Shown here one piece after another: positions 30,939 to 39,474 of a stretch of 48,908 bases of DNA. The first letter of the stretch is position 1; every line of letters starts with the position of its first letter. A model generated the notes under the pieces. It was not told the DNA's origin, ran no database searches, and was given only the letters and a program-made list of their open reading frames with translations. The translations under genes and the position numbers were made by a program. This stretch comes from Synechococcus sp. UW140 (GTDB lineage: Bacteria > Cyanobacteriota > Cyanobacteriia > PCC-6307 > Cyanobiaceae), in the NCBI GenBank assembly GCA_945875915.1, contig CAMCMT010000018.1, forward strand, positions 1 through 48,908, written 5' to 3'.

Positions 30939-32510
30939 ATGACCGCTGCCCCGAGTCGAGCCTCCAGTCCCGAGGGCAGCACCGCCGCTGACGCCAGGTC
31001 GGCCCCCGCTGGGGCGGCCTACGACCGGGCCGATTGGTCCAGTGCTTTCCGCAATGTGGGCGTGGAGCTCACCGCCGTGCCGTTGGTCGCCGCCCGGGGC
31101 ACGATCCCCAGCGAGCTGGCCGGCACCCTCTATCGCAATGGCCCGGGCCGGCTCGAGCGGGGCGGCCACTGGGTGCACCACCCCTTTGATGGCGACGGCA
31201 TGATTGCCGCCCTGCGCTTTGATTCCGGCGCGCTCCAGCTCAGCAACCGTTTCGTGCGCACGGAGGGTTGGCTGGCGGAAGAGCAGGCCGACAAGGTGTT
31301 GTATCGCGGCGTGTTTGGCACCCAGAAGCCCGGCGGCCCGATCGCCAACGCCTTTGACCTGCGTCTCAAGAACATCGCCAACACCCAGGTGGTGCGGCTG
31401 GGCGACCAGCTCCTGGCCCTCTGGGAGGCCAGCTCCCCCCACGCCCTCGATCCCGACACCCTCGAAACCAAGGGCATCACCCTGCTCGATGGCGTGCTCA
31501 AGCCCGATGAGGCCTTCAGCGCCCACCCGCGCCTCGATCCCGGCCACCACGGTGAGCCCCGCCTGGTGACCTTCGGCGTCAAGGCCGGCCCCACCAGCAC
31601 GGTGCGGCTGATGGAGTTCGCCACCACAGGCGACCAGGCCGGCCAGCTCCTGGCCGACGACTCCTACAGCTTCAAGGGCTTCGCCTTCCTGCACGATTTC
31701 GCCATCACCCCCAACTGGGCGGTGTTTCTCCAAAACGCCGTGGCCTTCAACCCCCTCGGCTTCGTGCTCGGCCAGAAGGGGGCGGCCCAGTGCCTTAGTT
31801 CCAAGCCCGGCCAGCAGGGTCAGTTCTGGCTGGTGCCCCGCGCCAGTGGCGCCTTTGCCGGCCAGAAACCCCGCCTGATCAAGGCGCCGGAAGGCTTTGT
31901 CTTCCACCACCTCAACGCCTTTGAAGACGCCAGCGGCGAGGTGGTGGTGGATTCGATCTTCTATGCCGATTTCCCCTCGATCGGCCCAGACGTCGACTTC
32001 CGCACAATCGATTTCGACAGCCTCCCGGAAGGCCAGCTCAAGCGCTGCCGCATCGATCTCAACACCGCCAGCGTCAGCTTGGAGCTGCTGGAGCCGCGCT
32101 GCTGCGAGTTCGCCATGGTTAACCCGGCCCACCAGGGCCTGGCGGCCCGCTATGGCTGGATGGCGGTGGCCGAGCGCGAGCACGGCAACGATCCCCTGCA
32201 GGCGATTGAAAAGGTCGACCTGCTCAGTGGCGAACGGCGGGTTTGGAGCGCCTCGCCCCGGGGCTTCGTCAATGAGCCGGTGATGGCGCCCTACCCCCAG
32301 GCCGCCGGGGCCGCTGGCGCCACGGTTGCTGGCGACCCAGCCGCTGGCCAACCGGAAGATCGGGGCTGGGTGCTGGTGCTGGTCTGGAACGGGGCCCGCT
32401 GCGCCAGCGACCTGGTGATCCTCGATGCCGCCACCATGGCGGAGCAGGCCTTGGTGGAGCTGCCCCTGGCCCTTCCCTACGGCCTGCACGGCAGCTGGAG
32501 CCCGGCCTGA
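30939..32510 (+). CDS. Carotenoid cleavage oxygenase (RPE65 / apocarotenoid oxygenase family)
   Basis: The 523-residue enzyme is a seven-bladed propeller dioxygenase with four iron-binding histidines: His196 (SAHPRLDP), His252 (FLHDFAITPNW), His323/324 (FHHLNAFED) and His517 (YGLHGSW). NGPGRLERGGHWVHHPFDGD and GMIAALRF mark the N-terminal blade. It is closest in pattern to cyanobacterial apocarotenoid-15,15'-oxygenases that form retinal-like products; the exact substrate cannot be read from sequence. The first 25 residues are low-complexity. Confidence 0.92.
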   Translation: MTAAPSRASSPEGSTAADARSAPAGAAYDRADWSSAFRNVGVELTAVPLVAARGTIPSELAGTLYRNGPGRLERGGHWVHHPFDGDGMIAALRFDSGALQLSNRFVRTEGWLAEEQADKVLYRGVFGTQKPGGPIANAFDLRLKNIANTQVVRLGDQLLALWEASSPHALDPDTLETKGITLLDGVLKPDEAFSAHPRLDPGHHGEPRLVTFGVKAGPTSTVRLMEFATTGDQAGQLLADDSYSFKGFAFLHDFAITPNWAVFLQNAVAFNPLGFVLGQKGAAQCLSSKPGQQGQFWLVPRASGAFAGQKPRLIKAPEGFVFHHLNAFEDASGEVVVDSIFYADFPSIGPDVDFRTIDFDSLPEGQLKRCRIDLNTASVSLELLEPRCCEFAMVNPAHQGLAARYGWMAVAEREHGNDPLQAIEKVDLLSGERRVWSASPRGFVNEPVMAPYPQAAGAAGATVAGDPAAGQPEDRGWVLVLVWNGARCASDLVILDAATMAEQALVELPLALPYGLHGSWSPA

Positions 32511-32622
32511 TCAAGCTGGGGTTGGGGGCCCTGTTGGGCCCCGCCCGCCCTTTGGCAGCAGCCCAGTTGGTAGCAGCCAAGTTGATCGGGCCCTTGCCAG
32601 CCCTAACCCTTGCAGCCCTGCC

Positions 32623-33033
32623 ATGGCCTGGTTCATCAAGACCGAAACCTTTCGGCTGCCGCGCCCGCAGCTCCAGGCCCATCTCCAGGCCCACCACGCC
32701 TGGGTGGCGGAGCTGCGCCAGCAGGGCGTGGTGATCAGTAGCGGCTACCTGGTCGACCAGGCGGGCCGGCCGGGTGGGGGCGGCTTGCTGCTGCTGGCGG
32801 CGGCGGATTACGCCGCCGCCGAAGCCCTGGTGCGCCAAGACCCCCTGATCGCTAACGGCTGCGTCGACTGGCAGCTCCAAGGTTGGATCCCGGCGGTTGG
32901 TGATCTGGCTGTCGGTGATCTAGCCGTGGACGATCTGGCCTCAGCCGCGGATGTGGCGGCTGAGGGTGGCGGCGGAGAAACTGTGACCTTCGGTGATGGC
33001 AATCGCCACCACGGCATCGGGGCCGGCGGCTGA
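32623..33033 (+). CDS. YCII-family protein
   Basis: The 136-residue protein has an YCII fold over residues 1-90: RPQLQAHLQAHHAWVAELRQ, GVVISSGYLVDQAG, LLLLAAADYAAAEALVRQDP and NGCVDWQLQGW. The conserved His and Asp of the family are present in LQAHHAWV and RQDP. YCII proteins are small dimeric enzymes or binding proteins of mostly unknown role. The C-terminus carries a short degenerate repeat (VGDLAVGDLAVDDLA) and overlaps 93 bases of an opposite-strand gene (32941-33105), so the tail may be an extension caused by loss of an earlier stop. Confidence 0.75.
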   Translation: MAWFIKTETFRLPRPQLQAHLQAHHAWVAELRQQGVVISSGYLVDQAGRPGGGGLLLLAAADYAAAEALVRQDPLIANGCVDWQLQGWIPAVGDLAVGDLAVDDLASAADVAAEGGGGETVTFGDGNRHHGIGAGG

Positions 33034-33105
33034 ATCAACCCGGGCCTTGAGGGCGGGATCCGCATCCACCTTGAGGAAAAAGGCGGAGAGTTGGGCTTTG
33101 GACAT
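32941..33105 (-). CDS. Nif11-domain small protein
   Basis: The 54-residue product begins MSKAQLSAFFLKVDADPALK and continues ARVDSAAGPDAVVAIAITEG, HSFSAATLSRHIRG. This is the Nif11 pattern: helix with L..F...V..D..L...V, then A-x-x-G-H-x-F. Nif11 domains serve as leader peptides of RiPP precursors (nitrile-hydratase-like leader family) or as orphan small proteins in cyanobacteria. There is no double-Gly cleavage site or core peptide after it, and no modifying enzyme nearby, so an orphan regulator-like protein is more likely. It is convergent with, and overlaps, the YCII gene. Confidence 0.7.
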   Translation of the reverse strand: MSKAQLSAFFLKVDADPALKARVDSAAGPDAVVAIAITEGHSFSAATLSRHIRG

Positions 33106-33209
33106 CCGGAACCAAGGGTGGGGACACCCTTAGTGCTACTGCCATTGGCCAAGCGGCGCCGCGCTAAGCCGGGCGGGAACCCGCTGGAGGCGGCAGCTTT
33201 CAAGCCGGC

Positions 33210-33884
33210 TCAAGTGCCCAGCAGCTGACCCAGCCTCGGAGCCAGTTGGGCGAAGGCCCGGCCCCGGTGGCCGATATGGCCCTTGAGCGCCTTGTCCATC
33301 TCTGCAAAGGTTTGCCCCGTTTCCGGCACGAAAAACACCGGGTCGTAGCCGAAGCCGCCGCTACCGCGGGCGGCCTCCAGGATCGTGCCGGGGCAGTGGC
33401 CTTCCACCTCCAGCACCACCTCCCCCGCAGGGTTGGCCAGGGCCAGGGCCGCCGTGAACCGGGCGCTGCGGTCCGGGGCCAGGCCAGCCCGCCGGCGCTC
33501 CTGGTTGGCGTCGTCCAGGGCTGCCAGCAGCCGGGCGATGCGGGCCGGATCGCTAGCGGCGTAGCGGGCCGATTGCACCCCCGGGCCGCCGCCCAGGGCC
33601 GTGACGGCCAGGCCGGAATCGTCGGCCAGGGCCCACTGGCCGGTGGCCTGGGCCACGGCGATCGCCTTGAGCCGGGCGTTGGCGGCAAAGGTGTCGCCGG
33701 TTTCCTCCACCTCCAGGCCCTCGGGCTGGGGCTGGATCCCCAACTGGAACGCCGCCAGCAAGTTGGCGAATTCGCGGATCTTGCCGGCGTTGCCGCTGGC
33801 GATCACCAGGGTTGTCAGGCCGGCCGGCGCGGGGGTGGCCTTGGCCGACTCGCTCCCAGGGGCGTCCATTGCACTGGCGTCCAT
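33210..33884 (-). CDS. rdgB: XTP/dITP diphosphatase (Ham1/RdgB)
   Basis: The 224-residue enzyme removes non-canonical purine triphosphates. Motifs: LVIASGNAGKIREFANLLA (about 26-44), EETGDTFAANARLKA, ALADDSGLAVTALGG, GVQSARYAA, GGFGYDPVFFVPETGQTFAE and the C-terminal HRGRAF. It starts 2 bases after the stop of the upstream phosphohexomutase gene, so both are one operon on the minus strand. The first 25 residues are low-complexity; the start could be a few codons later. Confidence 0.93.
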   Translation of the reverse strand: MDASAMDAPGSESAKATPAPAGLTTLVIASGNAGKIREFANLLAAFQLGIQPQPEGLEVEETGDTFAANARLKAIAVAQATGQWALADDSGLAVTALGGGPGVQSARYAASDPARIARLLAALDDANQERRRAGLAPDRSARFTAALALANPAGEVVLEVEGHCPGTILEAARGSGGFGYDPVFFVPETGQTFAEMDKALKGHIGHRGRAFAQLAPRLGQLLGT

Positions 33885-33886
33885 GC

Positions 33887-35389
33887 TCAGATCGCCTCGG
33901 CCAGCTGGCGCGCCCAGGCCAGCACGTCGGCCACCCGCTCCGGATCGGGGGCTTCGCAGTAGAGGCGCAGTAGGGGTTCGGTGCCCGAGAAGCGCAGCAT
34001 CAACCAGTGGTTGGGGCCCAGGCGCAGCTTGACGCCATCGGTGCGAATCACCGCCCGCACCGCCACCCCCGCCACCTGCTCGGGCGGCCCGTCCGCCAGC
34101 AGTTGCTCCAGCCGCTGGCGGCTGGCCATGTCCTTGAGGCGCAGGTCGAGGCGGTCGTAGTGGCTGGCGCCGCCACAGCGCTGTTGCAGGGCATCGATGC
34201 GCTCTCCTAGGGGTAGGCCGCCCTCCACCAGGGCCTCGAGCAGCAGCAGGGCGGCAAACAGGGCATCGCGCTCGGGTAGGTGCATGCCGAAGCCCACCCC
34301 CCCCGATTCCTCGCCCCCCACCAGCACCTCGCTTGTAAGCATTTCGGCGGCGATGTACTTGAAGCCCACCGGCATCTCGATCACGCTGCGGCCCAGGTCT
34401 TCGGCCACCAGCTGCATCAGGTCCGAGCCGCTCACGGTTTTGATCACCGTGCCCGGCAGCTGGCGGGCACGGGCCAGGTGGTCGATGAACAGGGGCATCA
34501 GCAGCTGGGTGCTGCAGAAGCGGCCCCGCTCATCCACCGCCGCGATGCGGTCGCCATCGCCATCGAACACGATCCCCACCGCCGGCAGGCCGGCGGCCGT
34601 GGAGGCCTTCACCTCGGCGATCAGTTGCTCCAGGTAAGGCGCCAGGGGCTCCGGCGGGTTGCCACCAAAGAGGGGATCGCGGTTGGAGCGGATTTCGCGC
34701 AGCACCCCGGCGGCGCTGGCCCCGGCCAGCAGGGCGCCCAGCCCGCCGGCGGCGGAGCCATGCATGGGATCCACGATCACCCGCAGGCCCAGGCGTTCCA
34801 GCCCCTGGGAGAGGGCGGCGGTGTCGATCCGGCTGGCCAGGCCGGCCAGGTAGGTGCCCATGGCATCGAAGCGGGGCGTGGTGCCATCGATCGGCACGCT
34901 GATGCCCCCCGCCGCCAGGCGGGTTTCCACCCGGCTGGTGAAGTCGCCCTCCACCGAGCCGCCGAAGGGACCCTTGATCTTCAGGCCCAGCCATTCGGGC
35001 GGGTTGTGGCTGGCGGTGATCACCAGGGCCCCGAGGGCGCCCCGCTCCACCACCGCCCAGCTGCAGGCCGGGGTGGGCACGGGCGTGGCGCTGAGTAGGG
35101 GGTCCAGGTCGGCGCCGCGCACGGCGGCGGCAATCGCTTCGGCCAGCTCCGGCGCCAGAAAGCGGCGGTCGTAGCCGATCACCACCTCGCGGCTGGTCAG
35201 GCCCGCCGGGGCGGAATAGGCCAGCTCCCGGGCGGCGGCGGCCGCCACCGTTAGCAGGCGCTCCATGGTGATGTCGACCCCAAGGATGCCGCGCCAGCCA
35301 TCGGTGCCGAACTGGATCGGACTGGCTTCTAAGGGAAGCGGCGCGGACGCCATTGGAGCTGCAGCAGGTGGGTTGGTGCTAGCAGCCAA
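33887..35389 (-). CDS. Phosphoglucomutase/phosphomannomutase-family phosphohexomutase
   Basis: The 500-residue enzyme moves phosphate between C1 and C6 of hexose phosphates. It has IQFGTDGWRGILGVDI near the N-terminus, the phosphoserine loop LVITASHNPPEW, the metal loop FDGDGDRIAA, GGEESGGVGF and the phosphate-binding RFSGTEPLLRLYCE. All four active-site loops are intact. Sequence alone does not separate glucose, mannose and glucosamine substrates. ATG 35353 is an alternative start that removes a short low-complexity N-terminus. Confidence 0.9.
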   Translation of the reverse strand: MAASTNPPAAAPMASAPLPLEASPIQFGTDGWRGILGVDITMERLLTVAAAAARELAYSAPAGLTSREVVIGYDRRFLAPELAEAIAAAVRGADLDPLLSATPVPTPACSWAVVERGALGALVITASHNPPEWLGLKIKGPFGGSVEGDFTSRVETRLAAGGISVPIDGTTPRFDAMGTYLAGLASRIDTAALSQGLERLGLRVIVDPMHGSAAGGLGALLAGASAAGVLREIRSNRDPLFGGNPPEPLAPYLEQLIAEVKASTAAGLPAVGIVFDGDGDRIAAVDERGRFCSTQLLMPLFIDHLARARQLPGTVIKTVSGSDLMQLVAEDLGRSVIEMPVGFKYIAAEMLTSEVLVGGEESGGVGFGMHLPERDALFAALLLLEALVEGGLPLGERIDALQQRCGGASHYDRLDLRLKDMASRQRLEQLLADGPPEQVAGVAVRAVIRTDGVKLRLGPNHWLMLRFSGTEPLLRLYCEAPDPERVADVLAWARQLAEAI

Positions 35390-35531
35390 ATGGGGGCTAG
35401 CGGGGCTTCAGGGTGCCGGCCCGGCGGCAGGCCACCGGCGGGGTTCGGGCCCGGCCTAGCCCCTAGCCGCAGCAGGACGCCGCCCTAGCGTCCAACCAGG
35501 TCCTTGGCGGCCCTGCCCCTTCCCCCTTCCT

Positions 35532-37022
35532 TTGGCCGTTTCCCCCTTGGCCCCTTCCCCGCTCACCGACCGGCTCCTGGGTAGCTGGCTGCGGTGCAAA
35601 CGGCGGGCCTGGCTCGATCGCCATGGCGATCCCAGTGAGCGGATCTGGAGCGCCCATCGCAGCCTCCAGCTCGATGGTCAGCGCCGCAGTTTTTCCAGCC
35701 TGAGCCCCGAGCGGCCCCGCCATGGCCTGGCCGCTTGCGAGGCCGGTGCCGCCGCGGTGGTGGGGGTCAGGCTCTTTGGTGTCGGGCCCGCCGGCCTGGC
35801 GGTGGAGGCCCATCCCGCCCTGTTGGTGCGGGGCGCCGGCCAAAGCCGTTGGGGCGCCTTTGCCTACCAACCCGTGCTGGCCCGCCAGGGCTACCGCCTC
35901 AGCCGCGAACCGCGCCTCAGCCTCACCCTCTGGGGCCGCCTGCTGGGGGAGGCCCAGCAGGCGCCGGTCAGCCATGGGCTGGTGCTGGCGGGGGTGGGGG
36001 CCGGCCAGCAGCGGGAGTCCCTGGCCCTGGGCAGCAGCCTCCAGCACCAGCTCGATGAAAGCTTGCAGCGCCTGGCCGGCGACCTGGAACGCTCCAGCCC
36101 GCCGCCCCTGGTCAACGACCGCAAAAAATGCGTGCTCTGCAGTTGGCGCAGCCTCTGCGACCGCGAAGCCGCCGCCGAAGGGCACCTCAGCGAGGTGAGT
36201 GGCATCGGCGGCAAGCGGCGCGAGTTGCTGCAGCAGCTGGGCCTGCAGCGCCTCGGCGACCTGGCGGCGGCCGATCCCCAGCAGTTGGCCGATGCCCTGG
36301 CCGTGCATGGCGAACAGCTGCGCGAGGTGGCCTCTGAGCTGATCACCCAGGCCCAGGTGCAGCAGGGCGGCCAGCCCCTGCGCCGCGATCGCCGCCCCGC
36401 CCTGCCGGAGCTGGCCCAGGCCCCGGGGGTGCTGATCTACGACATCGAGTCCGATCCCGATGCCCGCGACGATTTCCTGCACGGCTTCCTGCGCCTCGGC
36501 CGCGATGGCGCCGGCGGCTGGCTCGATCCCAACGAGGCCCCCTACCACCCCCTACTGGCCCTGCAGGAACAGGGCGAGGCCCGGCTGTGGCAGCGGTTGA
36601 GCCAGCTGCTGGCGAAGTGGCCCGATTGGCCGGTGCTCCACTACGGCGAAACCGAATCCCTGGCCCTGTTGCGGCTGGCCCAGCGCCAGGGGGCGTCCGA
36701 GCTGGAGCTGGAGGCCCTGCGCCGCCGTCTGATCGACCTGCACCAACGCATCCGCCGCTGCTGGTGGCTGCCGGTGTCCAGCTACGGCCTCAAGGCGGTG
36801 GCCAGCTGGCGGGGCTTCCGCTGGAGCCAAAAGGGGGTGGATGGGGCCCGGGCCCTGCTCTGGTGGCGCCAGTGGCGCCTGGGCTTTGGCGGCGCCCATG
36901 GCCGCGGCAGCCGCCACAGCCTGCGCCGGATCTTTGCCTACAACCGCGACGACTGCCTGGCCACCTGGGCCGCGGCCCGCTGGCTTCTCGATGAAGACCA
37001 GGGGCCTGACCTGGCTCCCTAG
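35532..37022 (+). CDS. TM0106-family RecB-like putative nuclease
   Basis: The 496-residue protein opens with LLGSWLRCKRRAWLDRHG, continues with a four-Cys-type iron-sulfur pattern NDRKKCVLCSWRSLCDREA, a helix-hairpin-helix-like GIGGKRRELLQQLGLQRLGD and a C-terminal RNase-H/DEDD-like exonuclease domain (VLIYDIESDPD, later YNRDDCLATW). This is the layout of TM0106 RecB-like nucleases with a predicted ribonuclease-H-like half. A DNA processing role is inferred. TTG 35532 is the only reasonable start. It converges with the ygfZ-like gene, overlapping by 4 bases. Confidence 0.8.
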   Translation: MAVSPLAPSPLTDRLLGSWLRCKRRAWLDRHGDPSERIWSAHRSLQLDGQRRSFSSLSPERPRHGLAACEAGAAAVVGVRLFGVGPAGLAVEAHPALLVRGAGQSRWGAFAYQPVLARQGYRLSREPRLSLTLWGRLLGEAQQAPVSHGLVLAGVGAGQQRESLALGSSLQHQLDESLQRLAGDLERSSPPPLVNDRKKCVLCSWRSLCDREAAAEGHLSEVSGIGGKRRELLQQLGLQRLGDLAAADPQQLADALAVHGEQLREVASELITQAQVQQGGQPLRRDRRPALPELAQAPGVLIYDIESDPDARDDFLHGFLRLGRDGAGGWLDPNEAPYHPLLALQEQGEARLWQRLSQLLAKWPDWPVLHYGETESLALLRLAQRQGASELELEALRRRLIDLHQRIRRCWWLPVSSYGLKAVASWRGFRWSQKGVDGARALLWWRQWRLGFGGAHGRGSRHSLRRIFAYNRDDCLATWAAARWLLDEDQGPDLAP

Positions 37023-38041
37023 GCCCCCTTCCCCGCCCCCACTGGCGGCGCTTCGAAGGCCGCCGGTGTGCTGATCTCCAGGGCTCGCCCACCGGCCAGC
37101 AGACCGGTTGCGGCCAGGGCGGAGCGGCGCACCAGGGCTAGGCCCAGCACCACCGCCCCCGCCGGATCCGGGGCGGGAAGCTGCAGCACGGAGGCGATCA
37201 CCCCGGCCCGTTCGCCGGCGGCGCTCACCAGTGCCGTGCCAGGGCTCAGGGGATCGCCATCTGGGGGGCTTCCAGGTGGAGTCCCAGCCCCGTCGGCCCG
37301 CCAGATCCAGCGCCGCAGCTGCTGTTTGACGCCGTCGTAGGTGGCGAGCTTGGCCAGGGTTTCCTGGCCCACGTAGCAGCCCTTGCTGAGGCTCACCCAG
37401 CTGGCCAGGCCCAGCTCGAAGGGATTGCAGCCGTCGTTGAGTTCGCCCGGGGAGGCGGGGAAGCCCTGGCCCAGGCGCCAGTGCTCCCAACCAGCCGGGT
37501 CCAGGGGGCTCAGGTCATCGAGCCAGGCCGGCCGAGCGTCGCCGGAGCGCAGCAACACAGCCGGGCTGCCGGCGGTTCCGCCCAGGCTCACCTCGGGCTG
37601 GAGCAGCAGTCCAGCGCCTCCCGGCACCGGCTGCCACTGGCCCGATGCGCCGCTGACAACCCCTTCTGGCAGGGGCCCCGCCAAGCGCACCAGGCTGGCG
37701 GGTTGGGGGGCGTCCAGACGCACCCGATCGGCTGGAAACAGCACCCGGTCGAGGGCCTGGTGGATGGCGGTGCCCTCGCCCTCCAGCACCACCAGATCCA
37801 GGCCCGTGCCATCCACCAGGGCCAGGGCCAGGCCCCGCAGGCGGGCCGTGGGCGTGATCAGGCAGGTGGCCAGGCAGGCCCCTGGCGCGGCCAGCTCAAT
37901 CGCCTGGCTGCTCTGGCCATGCAAGAAGCGCTTGCTATCGGCACCCTCCAGTCGGATCAGGCTCACCGGGCTGGTCCAGCAGGCCGGGCTAGCTGGGCCA
38001 CCCCAGGGATCGGGATTGGGGAGTGCTTGAGGGCTGCTCAT
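37019..38041 (-). CDS. ygfZ: Folate-binding YgfZ/GcvT-like protein
   Basis: The 340-residue protein has [20 protein letters not shown] near the N-terminus and the YgfZ signature [16 protein letters not shown] (about 235-250), whose Cys is conserved. YgfZ proteins bind tetrahydrofolate and help assemble or repair iron-sulfur proteins. Its ATG overlaps the pyrE stop by four bases (ATGA), so it is translated after pyrE. The Pro/Gly-rich insertions (about 260-285) are unusual but outside the signature. Confidence 0.85.
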   Translation of the reverse strand: MSSPQALPNPDPWGGPASPACWTSPVSLIRLEGADSKRFLHGQSSQAIELAAPGACLATCLITPTARLRGLALALVDGTGLDLVVLEGEGTAIHQALDRVLFPADRVRLDAPQPASLVRLAGPLPEGVVSGASGQWQPVPGGAGLLLQPEVSLGGTAGSPAVLLRSGDARPAWLDDLSPLDPAGWEHWRLGQGFPASPGELNDGCNPFELGLASWVSLSKGCYVGQETLAKLATYDGVKQQLRRWIWRADGAGTPPGSPPDGDPLSPGTALVSAAGERAGVIASVLQLPAPDPAGAVVLGLALVRRSALAATGLLAGGRALEISTPAAFEAPPVGAGKGA

Positions 38042-38628
38042 GGCTGCTGGCGGGCTGCGCTGGTGGCGGCCACCTCCTCCAGCAGGAACAGGCTGACCAG
38101 CTCCAGGCCGGCGGCGGCCATGGCGGCCCCACCCCCTTCCTGGCGGTCCACGATCGTCACCACCCGGTTCACCGTGTAGCCGGCCTGGCGCAGCTGGGTC
38201 ACGGCTTTAAGCGAGGAGCCGCCGGTCGTCACCACGTCTTCCAACACGGTGATGGCGGTGCCGGGTTCGGGCAGGGGCCCCTCCAGCCAGGCGCCGGTGC
38301 CGTGGCCCTTGGCCTCCTTGCGCACGATCAGGGCATCCAGCGGCCGGCCGGCCAGGGCCGCCGCCTGGGCCACGCCACTCACCAGCGGATCGGCCCCCAG
38401 GGTGAGTCCCGCCACCGCCACCGCCTGGGGCTCCACCAGGTCCAGCATCCGGGCCGCCAGCAGGGCCAGCCCTTCGCCGCTAAGGCTCACTGGTTTGCAG
38501 TTCACGTAGTGGTTGCTGCTGCGGCCCGAGGCCAGGGTGAAGTGGCCATGGCGATAGGCCCTTTCGGCCAGCAGATCGAGCAGGCGCTGGCGTTGTTCAG
38601 GGGCGGTGCTGGGAAGGGGGGGCGCCAT
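38038..38628 (-). CDS. pyrE: Orotate phosphoribosyltransferase
   Basis: The 196-residue enzyme joins orotate and PRPP in pyrimidine synthesis. It has [20 protein letters not shown] (about 25-44) and the PRPP-binding motif [17 protein letters not shown] (about 127-143), with the catalytic-loop Lys in [10 protein letters not shown]. It is the upstream gene of a pyrE-ygfZ pair. The 69 bases to the divergent next gene include an AT-richer patch that could hold the promoter. Confidence 0.93.
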   Translation of the reverse strand: MAPPLPSTAPEQRQRLLDLLAERAYRHGHFTLASGRSSNHYVNCKPVSLSGEGLALLAARMLDLVEPQAVAVAGLTLGADPLVSGVAQAAALAGRPLDALIVRKEAKGHGTGAWLEGPLPEPGTAITVLEDVVTTGGSSLKAVTQLRQAGYTVNRVVTIVDRQEGGGAAMAAAGLELVSLFLLEEVAATSAARQQP

Positions 38629-38697
38629 GGTTGCCTTTGGTGGCTGGCCTTTTGAAGAGTGTTTGATTAGTTTGCTTCTTAATCCTGCGTCGAACTA

Positions 38698-39345
38698 ATG
38701 GCCCGCCCTGTAGGCCCTAGCGCGGTGGTTCCTCCCCAACCGGCCGCCACCCTGTCCAGGGACCGTGGCCAGGGACCCAGCCCAGGCCAATCCCCTACTC
38801 ATGGCCAGGATTGCTCCCGCACCCTGACCCTGCTTGCGGCACTGTTCGGGTCTGCCCTTGCCCTGGCCCCATCGGCTCCGGCCCAAGCCGGCCCGGTGGT
38901 TTGCGTCAGTTCCCTGGAAGCCCCCCTCCCGCTGAAGGGGGCAGCAGCTGCGGCATCGTCCCCCCTCTCGCCGGTGGTGGTGACCCGTTGCGGTCCCGTC
39001 GTGACGACGCCCCAGCTGGTGGAGCGCCGCGCTTACACCTGGACGGCGCCCTTCGCCCAGGGGGTGGACCTGGTGCACCAATTCACTGATGTGCTCGGCA
39101 TTGCCGTGGCTGGGCGCGATGGAAACACAGTGATGGGACTCGGCTTCCCCGACCAGACGCTGATCTGGGATGCCACGGCGATCGAAACGACGAATCGGGT
39201 CTTGCTGGAAGCCCAGTCGAATCCGATGCCCCTACGCACCGCCGATGTTTTCAACGGCTACTGCTCTGGCCTGGCCCAGGGGGGCTGTGGACTGCCCGTT
39301 GCCGTCGAATCTGGCGCTCCGGCCCCCGTGCGGGGCCCCTGGTAG
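38698..39345 (+). CDS. Conserved cyanobacterial secreted hypothetical protein
   Basis: The 215-residue protein has a hydrophobic segment (about 43-62: LTLLAALFGSALALAPSAPA) followed by QAGP, a likely signal peptide and cleavage site. The mature part contains VERRAYTWTAPFAQGVDLVH, QFTDVLGIAVAGRDGN and VMGLGFPDQTLIWDATAIE, which I recognise as a family conserved in cyanobacteria but without known function. Two Cys near the end (GYCSGLAQGGCGL) could form a disulfide. The first 40 residues may be an over-long start. Confidence 0.65.
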   Translation: MARPVGPSAVVPPQPAATLSRDRGQGPSPGQSPTHGQDCSRTLTLLAALFGSALALAPSAPAQAGPVVCVSSLEAPLPLKGAAAAASSPLSPVVVTRCGPVVTTPQLVERRAYTWTAPFAQGVDLVHQFTDVLGIAVAGRDGNTVMGLGFPDQTLIWDATAIETTNRVLLEAQSNPMPLRTADVFNGYCSGLAQGGCGLPVAVESGAPAPVRGPW

Positions 39346-39386
39346 GCCAGCATGACCGGGGCGCTTCAGCTGGCACGCCCCATGTC

Positions 39387-39459
39387 GGGGGTCTAGCAAT
39401 CTGGTGAATGCAGCGCACTCATAATTCGCCTTAGCCGGGTTCGATCCCCGGGACCCCCA
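39387..39459 (+). tRNA. tRNA with CAT anticodon (Met, or Ile with modified C34)
   Basis: The 73 bases fold as a cloverleaf: acceptor GGGGGTC / GACCCCC with discriminator A, short D arm, anticodon loop CTCATAA (anticodon CAT) and T arm CCGGG-TTCGATC-CCCGG. The anticodon stem GCGCA/TTCGC has one mismatch. The 3' CCA is not encoded. It could be elongator Met or the Ile tRNA whose C34 is changed to lysidine; the initiator is unlikely as three G-C pairs before the anticodon are absent. It ends 15 bases before the next coding region. Confidence 0.85.
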
Positions 39460-39474
39460 TCCAGAGCCCGATCC

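Noticed and set aside
30894-32489. A 531-codon minus-strand open frame opposite the carotenoid oxygenase
   Set aside because: Composition is that of an antisense shadow; the oxygenase on the plus strand has all four iron-binding His.
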